A program made the position numbers and the translations under genes. Below, one piece after another: positions 9,275-20,879 of a DNA stretch of 64,000 nucleotides. Every line of letters starts with the position of its first letter. Positions within the stretch are counted from its first letter, which is position 1. The notes under the pieces are model-generated. The model did no database searches, was not told where the DNA came from, and saw only the letters and a program-made list of their open reading frames with translations. The stretch is taken from assembly GCF_001614315.2 (NCBI RefSeq), contig NZ_LVEG02000008.1, forward strand, positions 124,001-188,000. Reading direction: 5' to 3'. This DNA comes from Halofilum ochraceum. GTDB taxonomy: Bacteria; Pseudomonadota; Gammaproteobacteria; XJ16; Halofilaceae.

Positions 9275-10462
9275 ATGGCCTGGAATGAGCCCGGCGGTGG
9301 CGGTAACCGCGACCCATGGGGAAATCGCGGTAGTGGCGGTGACGGCGGTCCACCGGACCTCGACGAGGCACTGCGAAAAGTCAAGAACCGTCTGAGCGGA
9401 CTCTTCGGTGGCGGCGGCAACAGTGGCGGCTCCGGCAGCGGCGGTGGTAGCGGCGGCGTCCCGAATATCAGCCCGAAGCTGGCGTGGGGCGTGCTCGGCC
9501 TCGTTTTCCTCGGCTGGCTCGCCTCCGGCTTCTACATCATCCAGGCGGCGGAGCGCGGGATCGTGACCCGCTTTGGTGCCTTCGTAGCCGAAGTCGGTCC
9601 CGGGCCGCACTGGCATCTGCCATGGCCCGTCGAATCCGTCGAGACGGTCAATGTCGCCGAGAACCGTTCCCTGACGCTGCAGCAGCAGGGCATGCTCACG
9701 CGTGACGAGAACGTGGTCGTGGTCGACATGTCGGTGCAGTACGACGTGAAGGACGCCACCGCCTTCCTGTTCGAGGTCCGTGCGCCGGAAGAGACGCTGC
9801 ACCAGGTGATCGAGAGCGTGGTGCGCGAGGTCGTCGGCAAGAACCGCATGGATTTCATCATCACCGAGGGGCGTGGCGAGGTGGCCAATCGTGTGCATGA
9901 GTTGGCCCAGGGGATCGTCGACGAATACTCGACCGGTCTCAATATCCAGGCGGTCAACCTGCGTAACGCGCAGCCGCCGGAGCCGGTTCAGCCCGCATTC
10001 GAAGACGCGATTACCGCGCGCGAGGATCAACAGCGCTTCATCAACGAGGCGCGTGCCGTGCGCAACCGGATCATTCCGGGCGCTCGCGGTGAAGCCGCGC
10101 AGACGATCGAAGAGGCGCGCGCCTACCGTACCCGCGTGGTCGAGTCCGCCGAGGGTGACGTTTCGCGGTTCACTGCGTTGCTCAACGAGTATCAGCAGGA
10201 TCCGCAGGTCACTCGTAAACGCCTCTACATGGACACCATGGAGCGCGTGCTGAGCAACACCGGCAAAGTACTGGTGGACCGTGAGGGAGAAGGCCGCAAC
10301 ATGATTTACCTGCCGCTCGACCGCATGGCAAATCAGCCATCGGGGCAGTCCAGCAGTGGTAACCGGGTCGGCCTGCCGTCGGCGCCGATGAGCAGCGCAG
10401 CCGGTTCAGATGGTGATTCGTCACGGGGCAACCGGCCCGACCGGTCGCGGGAGTCGAACTGA
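9275..10462 (+). CDS. hflK: FtsH-associated membrane protein HflK
   Basis: 395-residue SPFH/band-7 protein. A Gly-rich cytoplasmic N terminus (about residues 1-65) precedes one transmembrane helix (WGVLGLVFLGWLASGFYII). The SPFH domain then begins with ERGIVTRFGAFVAEVGPGPHW. With HflC it forms the large HflKC cage around the FtsH protease in the inner membrane. The C-terminal tail is Ser/Gly-rich. The stop codon shares one base with the hflC ATG (TGATG), so translation is coupled. Confidence 0.94.
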   Translation: MAWNEPGGGGNRDPWGNRGSGGDGGPPDLDEALRKVKNRLSGLFGGGGNSGGSGSGGGSGGVPNISPKLAWGVLGLVFLGWLASGFYIIQAAERGIVTRFGAFVAEVGPGPHWHLPWPVESVETVNVAENRSLTLQQQGMLTRDENVVVVDMSVQYDVKDATAFLFEVRAPEETLHQVIESVVREVVGKNRMDFIITEGRGEVANRVHELAQGIVDEYSTGLNIQAVNLRNAQPPEPVQPAFEDAITAREDQQRFINEARAVRNRIIPGARGEAAQTIEEARAYRTRVVESAEGDVSRFTALLNEYQQDPQVTRKRLYMDTMERVLSNTGKVLVDREGEGRNMIYLPLDRMANQPSGQSSSGNRVGLPSAPMSSAAGSDGDSSRGNRPDRSRESN

Positions 10463-11352
10463 TGAATCGCTTCTACGCATTTGTGACGGCGCTCGCGATC
10501 CTGATCGTCGTGGCGGTGGCCTCGACCTTTCAGGTCCACGTGACCGAACGGGCGATCAAGCTGGAACTGGGCGAGGTGGTCGCGGCCGATTACGAGCCCG
10601 GCATCCACTTCAAGATCCCGTTCTATCAGCGGGTCTACAAGTTCGATGACCGGATCCTGACCATGGATTCGTCCCCGGACCGCTACCTGACGGCCGAGCA
10701 GAAGAACCTGATCGTCGATGCCTTCGTGAAGTGGGAAATCGTCGACACGGTACAGTTCTTCAAGTCCACGGGCGGCGATGAGCAGCGCGCACGCGGGCGT
10801 CTGCATCAGTTCGTGGAGAACCAGCTCAAGGACGAGTTCGGCAAGCGCGCGATCGTCGAAGTGGTCTCCGGTGAGCGTAATGAGATCATGAACGCGGTGC
10901 AGCAGATCGTTGACGACAAGGCCGAGGACCTCGGCATCAACGTGATTGATGTGCGCGTGAAGAAGGTCGATCTGCCCGAGAGCGTCCTGACCTCGGTCTA
11001 CGACCGCATGACGAAGGAACGTGAGGCGGTTGCTCAGCGGTTCCGCGCCGAGGGTCGTGAGGAAGCGCAGCGAATCCGGGCCGAAGCGAACCGCGAGGTC
11101 GAAGAGATCGCGGCCGAGGCGTACCGCGAGGCCCAGGGTATCCGCGGTGAAGGCGATGCGACCGCGGCCAATACCTACGCCCAGGCGTATCGGGAGGACT
11201 CCGAGTTCTATTCGTTCTACCGCAGCCTGTTGGCCTACGAAGAATCCTTCAAGGGCGGGCGTGATGCGCTGGTACTGGAACCCGATTCCGAATTCTTCGA
11301 CTACTTCGGCAACTCCAATGGCCGCAGCGGAGAGAAGGACGACGGCGAGTGA
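10462..11352 (+). CDS. hflC: FtsH-associated membrane protein HflC
   Basis: 296-residue partner of HflK. It has an N-terminal signal-anchor (FVTALAILIVVAVASTFQV), an SPFH domain from VTERAIKLELGEVV, and a long charged helix with repeated RAEANREVEEIAAEAYREAQ-type heptads before the C terminus. These features match HflC of other gammaproteobacteria, of similar length. It shares an overlapping junction with hflK. Confidence 0.94.
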   Translation: MNRFYAFVTALAILIVVAVASTFQVHVTERAIKLELGEVVAADYEPGIHFKIPFYQRVYKFDDRILTMDSSPDRYLTAEQKNLIVDAFVKWEIVDTVQFFKSTGGDEQRARGRLHQFVENQLKDEFGKRAIVEVVSGERNEIMNAVQQIVDDKAEDLGINVIDVRVKKVDLPESVLTSVYDRMTKEREAVAQRFRAEGREEAQRIRAEANREVEEIAAEAYREAQGIRGEGDATAANTYAQAYREDSEFYSFYRSLLAYEESFKGGRDALVLEPDSEFFDYFGNSNGRSGEKDDGE

Positions 11353-11414
11353 CGCCGGTCGTTTCCATGCCGATCGGGGCCGGCCGCAGGGTCGGCCCCG
11401 ATGGATCCTGACCC

Positions 11415-11605
11415 ATGGATATGGCCTGGACTGACCTGGGCGTCGCGATCGCCCTGGTACTGGTGATCGAGGGCGTGATGCCCTTCCTGGCGCCCGCATC
11501 GCTGCGGCGCACCCTGGCGACAATGGCCGCCATGCCCGATCGCTCCCTGCGGGTCGTTGGCGCGGTCAGCATGATGCTCGGTCTGGCCCTGCTGTATTTC
11601 ATCCG

Positions 11606-11609
<4 letters not shown>
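11415..11609 (+). CDS. DUF2065 small membrane protein (YjeT-like)
   Basis: 64 residues with two hydrophobic helices, LGVAIALVLVIEGVMPFLAP and VVGAVSMMLGLALLYF, separated by a short charged loop. This is the DUF2065 family, regularly encoded between hflC and hisZ/purA in gammaproteobacteria. Function is unknown; association with HflKC-FtsH is a guess from synteny. It overlaps hisZ by ATGA. Confidence 0.82.
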
Positions 11610-14118
<2,509 letters not shown>

Positions 14119-14205
14119 GAACGGCGTGGATTCCTGATTGTCGAGAGAACAGGGCCGTCCGCTCCGCCGCGGGCTTAGTGACGGTTACGGATGCGACCGG
14201 AAAGA

Positions 14206-14292
14206 TGGTGCCGAGGAGAGGACTTGAACCTCCACGGGGTTTCCCCCACTAGCACCTGAAGCTAGCGCGTCTACCAATTCCGCCACCTCGGC
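14206..14292 (-). tRNA. tRNA-Leu (CAG)
   Basis: Read on the minus strand, the 87-base sequence starts GCCGAGGTGGCGGAATTGGT and ends with an encoded CCA. The acceptor arm GCCGAGG/CCTCGGC is perfect. The D arm contains the typical AATTGGTAGACGCGCTAG of tRNA-Leu. The anticodon loop TTCAGGT gives CAG, and there is a long variable arm, as in class II tRNAs. The T loop is TTCAAGT. It stands alone between purA and rnr. Confidence 0.97.
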
Positions 14293-14393
14293 ATGGTGGT
14301 GGGCTCGCCGGGCCAACCCGGCGAGCGCGAAAATCTACAAGGCGTAACGGCGCCTGTCAACGAAAACGAGTAATCAACGGAGCGAATCCATTC

Positions 14394-16763
14394 ATGGCGT
14401 CACGCCAAAAGCGCAAAACCCCGAAGGATCCGAACGCGGAGCGTGAAGCCGCCCGCTACAGCCGCCCGATCGCCAGCCGCGAGGCGCTGCTGCGCCTGTT
14501 GCACGACGCGGCCGAGCCGATGTCGTACGACGAGGTGGCGGCGGCGCTGGAATTCACCCACGAAGACGATCTGGAGGCGCTGCGGCGGCGCCTGAAAGCG
14601 ATGGTACGCGACGGTCAGCTCCTGCTGAACCGCCGCGAGGGCTACCTGCCGGTCGATTCGGAAAACCTCGTGCGGGGCCGGATCATCGCGCACCCGGACG
14701 GCTTCGGCTTCCTGGTGCCGGACGAGGGCGGTGGCGATCTGTACATGAATCCGCGCGAAATGCGCGCGCTGATGCATGGCGACCGGATCGTTGCCCGCAT
14801 CACCGGCGTCGACCGGCGGGGCCGGCGCGAGGGCGCGATCGCGGAGATCCTCGAGCGGGCCAACAGCACGGTGGTGGGGCGCATCGCGGTCGAGAGCGGC
14901 GTGACCGTGCTCGTACCGGACAACAAGCGCATCATCCAGGACGTGCTGATCCCGAACGAGTACCTCGAGGGTGCCCGCGACGGGCAGATCGCCGTCGCGG
15001 AGATCACCGATCAGCCGACCTATCGTCGTCAGCCGGTGGGGCGGGTCACGCGCATCCTGGGTGATCGCCTGGCCGCCGGCATGGAGGTCGATGTCGCGAT
15101 CAACTCGCACGGCATCCCGTCCGATTGGCCGGAGGCCGTCGAGCGCGAAACCGCGGCTATCGACGATGAGGTCGCCGCGGCCGACAAGAAGAAGCGCAAG
15201 GATCTGCGCAAGCTGCCGCTGGTCACGATCGATGGGGCCGACTCGAAGGATTTCGATGACGCCGTCTACTGCGAGTCGAAGTGGAACGGCTGGCGCCTGG
15301 TCGTCGCCATCGCCGATGTCGGCGCGTACGTGGAGGAGGATACGGCGCTCGATGCGGAGGCGGAGCGCCGCGGCACATCCGTGTACTTCCCGAACCGGGT
15401 CGTGCCGATGCTGCCCGAGAAACTCTCCAATGGGCTTTGTTCACTCAATCCCGAGGTGGATCGGCTGTGTCTGGCGGCCGATCTTCGCATCGGCAAGGAC
15501 GGTACGGTCGAGCGGATCCGTTTCGTCGAGGGAGTCATGCGCAGCCACGCCCGGCTGACGTATGACGATGTGGCGAACATCCTGCTGCACGGCGATCAGA
15601 ACACGCGCGAGCGATTCCGGAAAGTCGTGCCGCACCTCGAGAACCTGCATGGCCTGTTCAAGACGTTGCTGCAGGCGCGGCGTCGACGCGGCGCGATCGA
15701 ATTCGATTCGACCGAGACCGAGATCCAGTTCGACGATGACGGGCGCATCGACTCGATCGAGCCGGTGGAGCGCAATGACGCCCACCGGATCATCGAGGAA
15801 TGCATGGTGACGGCGAACGTCGCGGCCGCGCGTTATCTGCAGAAGCACAAAATGCCGGCGCTCTACCGCGTCCACAACGGGCCCGAGGGCGACCAGGTCG
15901 ATGAACTGCGGACCTTTCTGTCCGAGCGCGGTCTGCGCCTGGCCGGTGGCAGCGAACCCGGGCCGAAGGATTTCTCCCGCGTGCTGGAGGAGGCCGCCAA
16001 TCGCCCGGATGCCTATCTGATCCAGACGGTCATGCTGCGGTCCATGCAGCGGGCCGTGTACCAGCCCGATTGCACCGGTCACTTCGGTCTCGGGCTGGAT
16101 GAGTACGCGCACTTCACATCCCCCATCCGGCGCTATCCGGATCTGCTCGTGCACCGCGCGATCAAGCATCGGCTCAACGGCGGGAAGCCGCGGAATTACA
16201 GCTATGAGCATGAGGACATGGTGCGCTTCGGCGACCACTGTTCACTTACCGAGCGGCGCGCCGACGAGGCGACCCGCGACGTCGAGGCCGTGCTCAAGTG
16301 CCAGTACATGCAGGAGCACGTCGGTTCGGAGTTCGAGGGGCTGATCACCGGTGTGACCTCGTTTGGCGTCTTCGTGGTCCTGAACTCGATGTACGCCGAG
16401 GGTCTGGTGCACGTTACGTCGCTGCCCAAGGACTACTACCACTTCGACCCGGCTGGCCACAGCCTCACCGGCGAGCGCTCGGGCCGGGTGTATCGACCCG
16501 GCGACCCGATGCGCGTGCGCGTCACGCGGGTCGACATCGACGAGCGCAAGATCGACTTCGATCCAGCCACCGACGGCGACGAGGGCGGCAAGCGCAAAGC
16601 GGATGGGGGCGTCGGGCGCGGCCGGTCGGATCGGAAAACCGCCTCGAAGAAAAAGGCGGCCAGCAAAAAGAAGGCGGCCAGCAAGAAGAAGAGTTCCAGT
16701 CGGCGCAGATCCCGCAAAAAATCGCCGGCGGCCGGCAAGGCTGGGGCCCAGGGCAGTGACTGA
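14394..16763 (+). CDS. rnr: Ribonuclease R
   Basis: 789-residue 3'-5' exoribonuclease. Order: N-terminal winged helix (about 28-90), cold-shock-type OB domains, and the RNB catalytic domain with DGADSKDFDDAVYC (metal-binding aspartates) and FTSPIRRYPDLLVHR. Then come an S1 domain (GLITGVTSFGVFVVLNSMYAEGLVHV) and a Lys-rich tail. The tail contains near-perfect 18-base repeats encoding KKKAAS (16647-16700). RNase R degrades structured RNA and acts in trans-translation and rRNA decay. It probably forms an operon with rlmB. Confidence 0.96.
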   Translation: MASRQKRKTPKDPNAEREAARYSRPIASREALLRLLHDAAEPMSYDEVAAALEFTHEDDLEALRRRLKAMVRDGQLLLNRREGYLPVDSENLVRGRIIAHPDGFGFLVPDEGGGDLYMNPREMRALMHGDRIVARITGVDRRGRREGAIAEILERANSTVVGRIAVESGVTVLVPDNKRIIQDVLIPNEYLEGARDGQIAVAEITDQPTYRRQPVGRVTRILGDRLAAGMEVDVAINSHGIPSDWPEAVERETAAIDDEVAAADKKKRKDLRKLPLVTIDGADSKDFDDAVYCESKWNGWRLVVAIADVGAYVEEDTALDAEAERRGTSVYFPNRVVPMLPEKLSNGLCSLNPEVDRLCLAADLRIGKDGTVERIRFVEGVMRSHARLTYDDVANILLHGDQNTRERFRKVVPHLENLHGLFKTLLQARRRRGAIEFDSTETEIQFDDDGRIDSIEPVERNDAHRIIEECMVTANVAAARYLQKHKMPALYRVHNGPEGDQVDELRTFLSERGLRLAGGSEPGPKDFSRVLEEAANRPDAYLIQTVMLRSMQRAVYQPDCTGHFGLGLDEYAHFTSPIRRYPDLLVHRAIKHRLNGGKPRNYSYEHEDMVRFGDHCSLTERRADEATRDVEAVLKCQYMQEHVGSEFEGLITGVTSFGVFVVLNSMYAEGLVHVTSLPKDYYHFDPAGHSLTGERSGRVYRPGDPMRVRVTRVDIDERKIDFDPATDGDEGGKRKADGGVGRGRSDRKTASKKKAASKKKAASKKKSSSRRRSRKKSPAAGKAGAQGSD
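16647..16700 (+). repeat. Tandem 18-base repeats encoding the KKKAAS tail of RNase R
   Basis: Three consecutive 18-base units, the first two differing only in Lys-codon third positions, encode KKKAAS KKKAAS KKKSSS. Such Lys-rich tails are common in RNase R and help bind RNA, but the tandem structure suggests recent unit duplication. Confidence 0.75.
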
Positions 16764-16790
16764 CCCCGCCGCGCAATCCGCGGGGGCGCC

Positions 16791-17567
16791 ATGAGCGGCC
16801 GCGGACGCTGGATCGGGGGCATCAATCCGGTCGACGCCGCGGTCAGCCAGGGCGCGGGCCGCGTGCGGCGCCTGTGGGTCGACCGCAAGCGCGACGACCG
16901 CCGGCTGCGCACGCTGGTCGAACAGGCCGAGGCGGCCGGCATAGCGGTTGAACGGGTCACGGCGAAGGCGCTGGGCCGGCATCTGCCCGAGCTGCGCCAC
17001 CAGGGCGTCGCGGCCGAAGTGGTGGACGGCGACACCCTGGATGAATCGGCGCTGATCGACCGCCTTCAGGGGCTGGATCACGAGGCGCTCGTGGTGGCCC
17101 TCGACGGTGTGCAGGATCCGCATAATTTCGGGGCCTGCATCCGCTCGGCGGAGGCCGCCGGGGCCGATGCCCTGATCGTGCCGCGCGACGGCGCGGCACG
17201 GCTGACACCGACGGTCGAACGCACCGCGGCCGGCGCGGCCCAGTGGCTCCCGGTGGCCACGGTCAATAACCTCGCCCGCACACTCGCCGAGCTGCGCGAA
17301 CTCGGCCTGTGGGTTGTCGGCACCGCCGGCGATGCGCCGCAGACGCTATGGAGCGCCGATCTGCGCGTTCCGGTGGTGCTCGTCCTCGGGAGCGAGGAGA
17401 AGGGCATGCGTCCGGGCGTGCGCCAGCGCTGCGATGTCGTCGTCCACATCCCGCTGGCGGGACGCACGGATAGCCTCAACGTATCCGTGGCCACGGGTGT
17501 GTGCCTGTTCGAGGCGTTGCGCCAGCGCGCGACAGCGCCGGTCGATCAATCGTCCGGTGGCGGCTGA
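16791..17567 (+). CDS. rlmB: 23S rRNA (guanosine-2'-O-)-methyltransferase RlmB
   Basis: 258-residue SpoU/TrmH-family enzyme. The N-terminal substrate-binding domain (GGINPVDAAVSQ onward) precedes the knotted SPOUT domain. That domain carries ALDGVQDPHNFGACIRSAEA, the SAM-binding LVLGSEEKGM and VHIPLAGRTDSLNVSVATG, the three SpoU motifs. It methylates G2251 of 23S rRNA. It starts 27 bases after rnr. Its 3' end overlaps the convergent carbonic anhydrase gene by 22 bases. Confidence 0.94.
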   Translation: MSGRGRWIGGINPVDAAVSQGAGRVRRLWVDRKRDDRRLRTLVEQAEAAGIAVERVTAKALGRHLPELRHQGVAAEVVDGDTLDESALIDRLQGLDHEALVVALDGVQDPHNFGACIRSAEAAGADALIVPRDGAARLTPTVERTAAGAAQWLPVATVNNLARTLAELRELGLWVVGTAGDAPQTLWSADLRVPVVLVLGSEEKGMRPGVRQRCDVVVHIPLAGRTDSLNVSVATGVCLFEALRQRATAPVDQSSGGG

Positions 17568-18166
17568 TTCGGGCCGGGCGGTTCCACGGTGCAACCGAGG
17601 TCGTAGAGCAGCCCATCCTTGAGTCGGTAGATCAGGCCGTGAATCCGGGTCTCGCGGCCGGCCGCCCAGGCACGCCGCATGATCGGAGTGTCCGCCACGC
17701 GCAGCACACCGCTGCGTACATTGAGTTCCGAGAGGCGGTCGCGCCGGGCCTCCTGGTCCTCGATGGCCTCGAGCTCGGGGGCGTGGCTGCGGGTGAGCCT
17801 GCGGATCGGCTCCAGCCAGTGGTCGGCCAGGCCGTGCAGCTCATCCTCGGTCGCCGCCTTCACGCCGCCACAGCCGTAGTGGCCGCAGACGATGATCTTG
17901 TCGATACCGAGTACATCGACGGCGTACTCGAGTGCGCTGAGCATGCTCATGTCGGTCGAATGGACGACGTTGGCGACGTTGCGGTGGACGAAGACCTCGC
18001 CCGGATCCAGCCCCACGATGACGTTGGCGGGCACGCGGCTGTCGGCGCAGCCGATCCAGAAGTATTCCGGGCGCTGCAGCGCCGCCAGTCGCGGGAAATA
18101 GTCCGGTTCGTTGTGGCGGATCCGTTCCGACCACTCCCGGTTCTGGGCGAGCAGCTTGTCCACCAT
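17546..18166 (-). CDS. can: Beta-class carbonic anhydrase
   Basis: 206-residue enzyme interconverting CO2 and bicarbonate. Zinc ligands are visible: Cys40 in GCADSRVP (with the Asp42-Arg44 dyad), and His96 and Cys99 in CGHYGCGG. VFVHRNVANVV and LEYAVDVLGIDKIIV match the E. coli Can clade. I chose the ATG at 18166, which gives a start aligned with Can and has CGGAGT upstream; an in-frame start at 18259 is possible. It lies next to a LysR regulator and dabBA, so it may supply or use the bicarbonate pool of the DAB system. Confidence 0.93.
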   Translation of the reverse strand: MVDKLLAQNREWSERIRHNEPDYFPRLAALQRPEYFWIGCADSRVPANVIVGLDPGEVFVHRNVANVVHSTDMSMLSALEYAVDVLGIDKIIVCGHYGCGGVKAATEDELHGLADHWLEPIRRLTRSHAPELEAIEDQEARRDRLSELNVRSGVLRVADTPIMRRAWAAGRETRIHGLIYRLKDGLLYDLGCTVEPPGPNQPPPDD

Positions 18167-18270
18167 GAATGGCGTGACTCCGTAGTGAGCGATCCCGGGG
18201 CTGACCCCGGCGGTTTCGTCGAGAAGCCAGCATACAGCCCGCGCGTCGCCCGTGACCATATCGGGGTCAC

Positions 18271-19194
18271 CTATCGCGTTGCGCGGTCGCGGTCTCCGCT
18301 GGAATCCTTCAGCGAATCCGGATTGGCTCCGGCGAGCAGTTCGCGGACCAGTGGATTCGGAAAGCGCCGCGCCACGGTGACCGCGTAGAAGGTTTCCGTG
18401 ACGTCCGGCACGCGGGCCGCTTCCACGAGCATCCCCGATGCCAGCTCGTCCTTGATCACGATCGGCGGGACCAGTGCGAGGCCCAGCCCCTCGCGTGCCA
18501 TCAGGCGGATCATCGCCATGTCGTCGATTTCGGCGGCGATCCGGGGACGTATGCCAAGCCGGTCGACCAGGGCATCGAATGCGACGCGGAGGTTGTTCTC
18601 CGGGGTCGGCAGAATCACGGCGTGCGCGCGCAGCAGCTCCGCGATATCCATCCCCGGGGTCACGGTGTCGGCGGTGCCGACCAGACTGAGAGGCTGTTCC
18701 GCGACCCGGTGGGTGACGAACGGGGTCACGGCATCGGCCTGCGGCGCCTGGTTCACGAGCACCACGTCCAACTGCAGCGATTCCAGCGCCTGCATCAGTT
18801 CACCCGCGCCGCCCGAGCGCAGGATGACTTCGACATCGGAGCGCCCGAGGACCGGTCGCAGGAAGCCGATCTGGAAGTTGCGGGACAGCGTCGACAGCGC
18901 CCCGATGCGCAGCGCACGCCGCACGCCGTCGCTCTGGGCCAGCGTGGCCACGAGTTCATCGCCGGCGGCGAATATCGCGTCGGCATGATCCAGCGCGATC
19001 CTGCCCGCCTCGGTGAGATGGAGCCGCCGGCCGCGGCGCTCGAACAGCGCGTGCCCGAGGCGCTCCTCGAGCTTGCGGATCTGGACCGACAGGACCGACT
19101 GTGACAGGTGCAGGCGCTCGGCCGCGCGGCTCAGGCCGCCTTCATGGGCAACGGCCCAGAAATGGTGCAGGTGCTTGTAATTGATCTCGCGCAT
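18271..19194 (-). CDS. LysR-family regulator divergent from dabBA
   Basis: 307-residue transcription factor. The N-terminal winged HTH (INYKHLHHFWAVAHEGGLSRAAERLHLSQSVLSVQIRKLEERLG) resembles the NhaR/CbbR branch in its N[YH]xHL[HY][HY]FW opening; it is followed by the usual periplasmic-binding-like effector domain. It is transcribed away from dabB and toward the carbonic anhydrase. The short divergent intergenic region contains an inverted repeat of LysR type (19214-19226). It likely controls dabBA and perhaps itself in response to inorganic carbon; this is inference from context. Confidence 0.9.
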   Translation of the reverse strand: MREINYKHLHHFWAVAHEGGLSRAAERLHLSQSVLSVQIRKLEERLGHALFERRGRRLHLTEAGRIALDHADAIFAAGDELVATLAQSDGVRRALRIGALSTLSRNFQIGFLRPVLGRSDVEVILRSGGAGELMQALESLQLDVVLVNQAPQADAVTPFVTHRVAEQPLSLVGTADTVTPGMDIAELLRAHAVILPTPENNLRVAFDALVDRLGIRPRIAAEIDDMAMIRLMAREGLGLALVPPIVIKDELASGMLVEAARVPDVTETFYAVTVARRFPNPLVRELLAGANPDSLKDSSGDRDRATR

Positions 19195-19213
19195 CGTTTC
19201 ATTATGCGTAACG

Positions 19214-19226
19214 GTTTGTTGCAAAC
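19214..19226. promoter_or_regulatory. Candidate LysR operator (GTTTG-N3-CAAAC)
   Basis: A perfect inverted repeat GTTTG TTG CAAAC lies 20 bases from the LysR start codon and 67 bases from dabB, in a locally AT-rich intergenic stretch. It contains the T-N11-A core expected of LysR-type binding sites. Confidence 0.5.
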
Positions 19227-19292
19227 AATAAACTTTTTGATATGAACTGGGGACACTAGGATTGCGCCCCTGGTTCGGTAGCGGGAGTCACC

Positions 19293-20879
19293 ATGGAATC
19301 GGCTTTCCTCATGCTCATTGCGCCGGCGGTCCTGCTGCTGGCGGCGCGCGACGCGTTCCGCACGCCCGGCCGTCGCCCCGGCGGCTGCCTGCGTCGCGCC
19401 GAGCTCGCGGCGCTGGTCGCGCTTGCCGCGGCCGCCGTCGCGGTCGGGCTGCGGATCGGTCTGGGTACGGGCACGGCGGGGCTGCCAACGCCGTTCGGAT
19501 CGATTGCACTGGTCCGCCTCGACTGGATCAGTGTATCCATGCTGGCGCTGGTGGCCTTTGTCGGCTGGGTCGTGCTGCGCTACGCCCGCGTGTATCTCGA
19601 TGGCGAGGACGGGCAGGGTGCATTCACGGGCTGGCTGTGCCTGACGCTGGCCATGGTGCTGCTGTTGGTGCAGGCCGGGCATCTGGCGATTTTCGCCGCC
19701 GCCTGGATCGGCACGAGTCTGTGCCTGCACCACCTGCTCCTGTTTTACCCGAACCGTGCGGCGGCGGTGCGCGGTGCGCGCAAGAAGTTTGTCGTCGCAC
19801 GTGCGGGTGACGCCGCGGTACTGATCGCTTTTGCGCTGCTGATCGGGTCGTTCGGCACGGGCGACATCGCGGCATTGAACGCCGCGGCGGCCGCCGGCAC
19901 CGGGAGCATGGCGATCGTCGGCGCCGCCGGGGCGCTCGCCGTCGCGGCGCTGCTGAAGTCCGCGCAGTTCCCCACGCACGGGTGGCTCACCGAGGTCATG
20001 GAGACGCCGACGCCGGTATCCGCGCTGTTGCACGCCGGCGTGGTCAATGCCGGCGGTTTCCTGTTGATCCGCTTCGCCGACGTCATGCTGCTCGCGCCCG
20101 GGATCCTGGCCGTGCTGGTGATGATCGGCGGGTTCACGGCGTTGTTCGCGTGCCTGGTCATGCTGGCACAGCCCGCGGTGAAGACCTCGCTGGCCTGGTC
20201 CACGATCGGTCAGATGGGGTTCATGATCCTGCAGTGCGGCCTCGCCCTGTTCCCGCTGGCGCTGCTGCACATCCTCGCTCACTCGCTGTACAAGGCGCAC
20301 GCCTTCCTCGCCTCGGGCGGCGCCGTGGAGCGCGTCGCCGCCATTCACCGGCCGGGCCCCGTGGCCGTGCCGAGTGGCGCCGCGGTCGGTCGGGCCTTTC
20401 TCGCCGCGCTCGCGATCTACGCGGGCGTCGGCCTGGTGTTCGGTTTCGACGACAAGTCCCCGCAGGCCATCGTCCTCGGCGGGATCCTTGTGCTGGGCGT
20501 TGCCTATCTGCTCGCACAGGGCCTGGCGGATGCCGCGCCGCGCGCCCTGACGCGACGCACGGCGCTGTACTCGGTGGCTGCCGCGGTCGCCTACTTCGCG
20601 TTGCAGACCGGCGTGACGCAGCTCACCGCGCCCACGCTGCCGCCGACACCGGCGCCGGGCCCGCTCGAGTGGTTCCTGATGGTGCTGACCGTCGTCAGCT
20701 TCGGTGCGGTCGCCGTGGCCCAGGCCATGTTCCCGCTCTGGTCGCACCACCCGGCCGCGGCGGGTCTGCGGGTGCATCTGGCGAATGGTCTCTATGCCAA
20801 CGCGGTCTTCGATCGCCTCCTCGGTGGCTGGTCCACCCGAACGGTTTCCGCAGCGCGGGAGGTCAACAGTGATCGATAA
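19293..20879 (+). CDS. dabB: DabB, proton-translocating membrane subunit of the DIC-accumulating complex
   Basis: 528 residues, about 13 hydrophobic helices, of the NADH-quinone oxidoreductase NuoL/MrpA-like family (Proton_antipo_M). The conserved channel segment [30 protein letters not shown] and the helix with [20 protein letters not shown] carry the Lys, His and Glu residues of such subunits. Paired with a DUF2309 protein it forms DAB, a cation-gradient-powered system that converts CO2 to bicarbonate in the cytosol. The downstream dabA start codon lies inside its last codons. Confidence 0.92.
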   Translation: MESAFLMLIAPAVLLLAARDAFRTPGRRPGGCLRRAELAALVALAAAAVAVGLRIGLGTGTAGLPTPFGSIALVRLDWISVSMLALVAFVGWVVLRYARVYLDGEDGQGAFTGWLCLTLAMVLLLVQAGHLAIFAAAWIGTSLCLHHLLLFYPNRAAAVRGARKKFVVARAGDAAVLIAFALLIGSFGTGDIAALNAAAAAGTGSMAIVGAAGALAVAALLKSAQFPTHGWLTEVMETPTPVSALLHAGVVNAGGFLLIRFADVMLLAPGILAVLVMIGGFTALFACLVMLAQPAVKTSLAWSTIGQMGFMILQCGLALFPLALLHILAHSLYKAHAFLASGGAVERVAAIHRPGPVAVPSGAAVGRAFLAALAIYAGVGLVFGFDDKSPQAIVLGGILVLGVAYLLAQGLADAAPRALTRRTALYSVAAAVAYFALQTGVTQLTAPTLPPTPAPGPLEWFLMVLTVVSFGAVAVAQAMFPLWSHHPAAAGLRVHLANGLYANAVFDRLLGGWSTRTVSAAREVNSDR

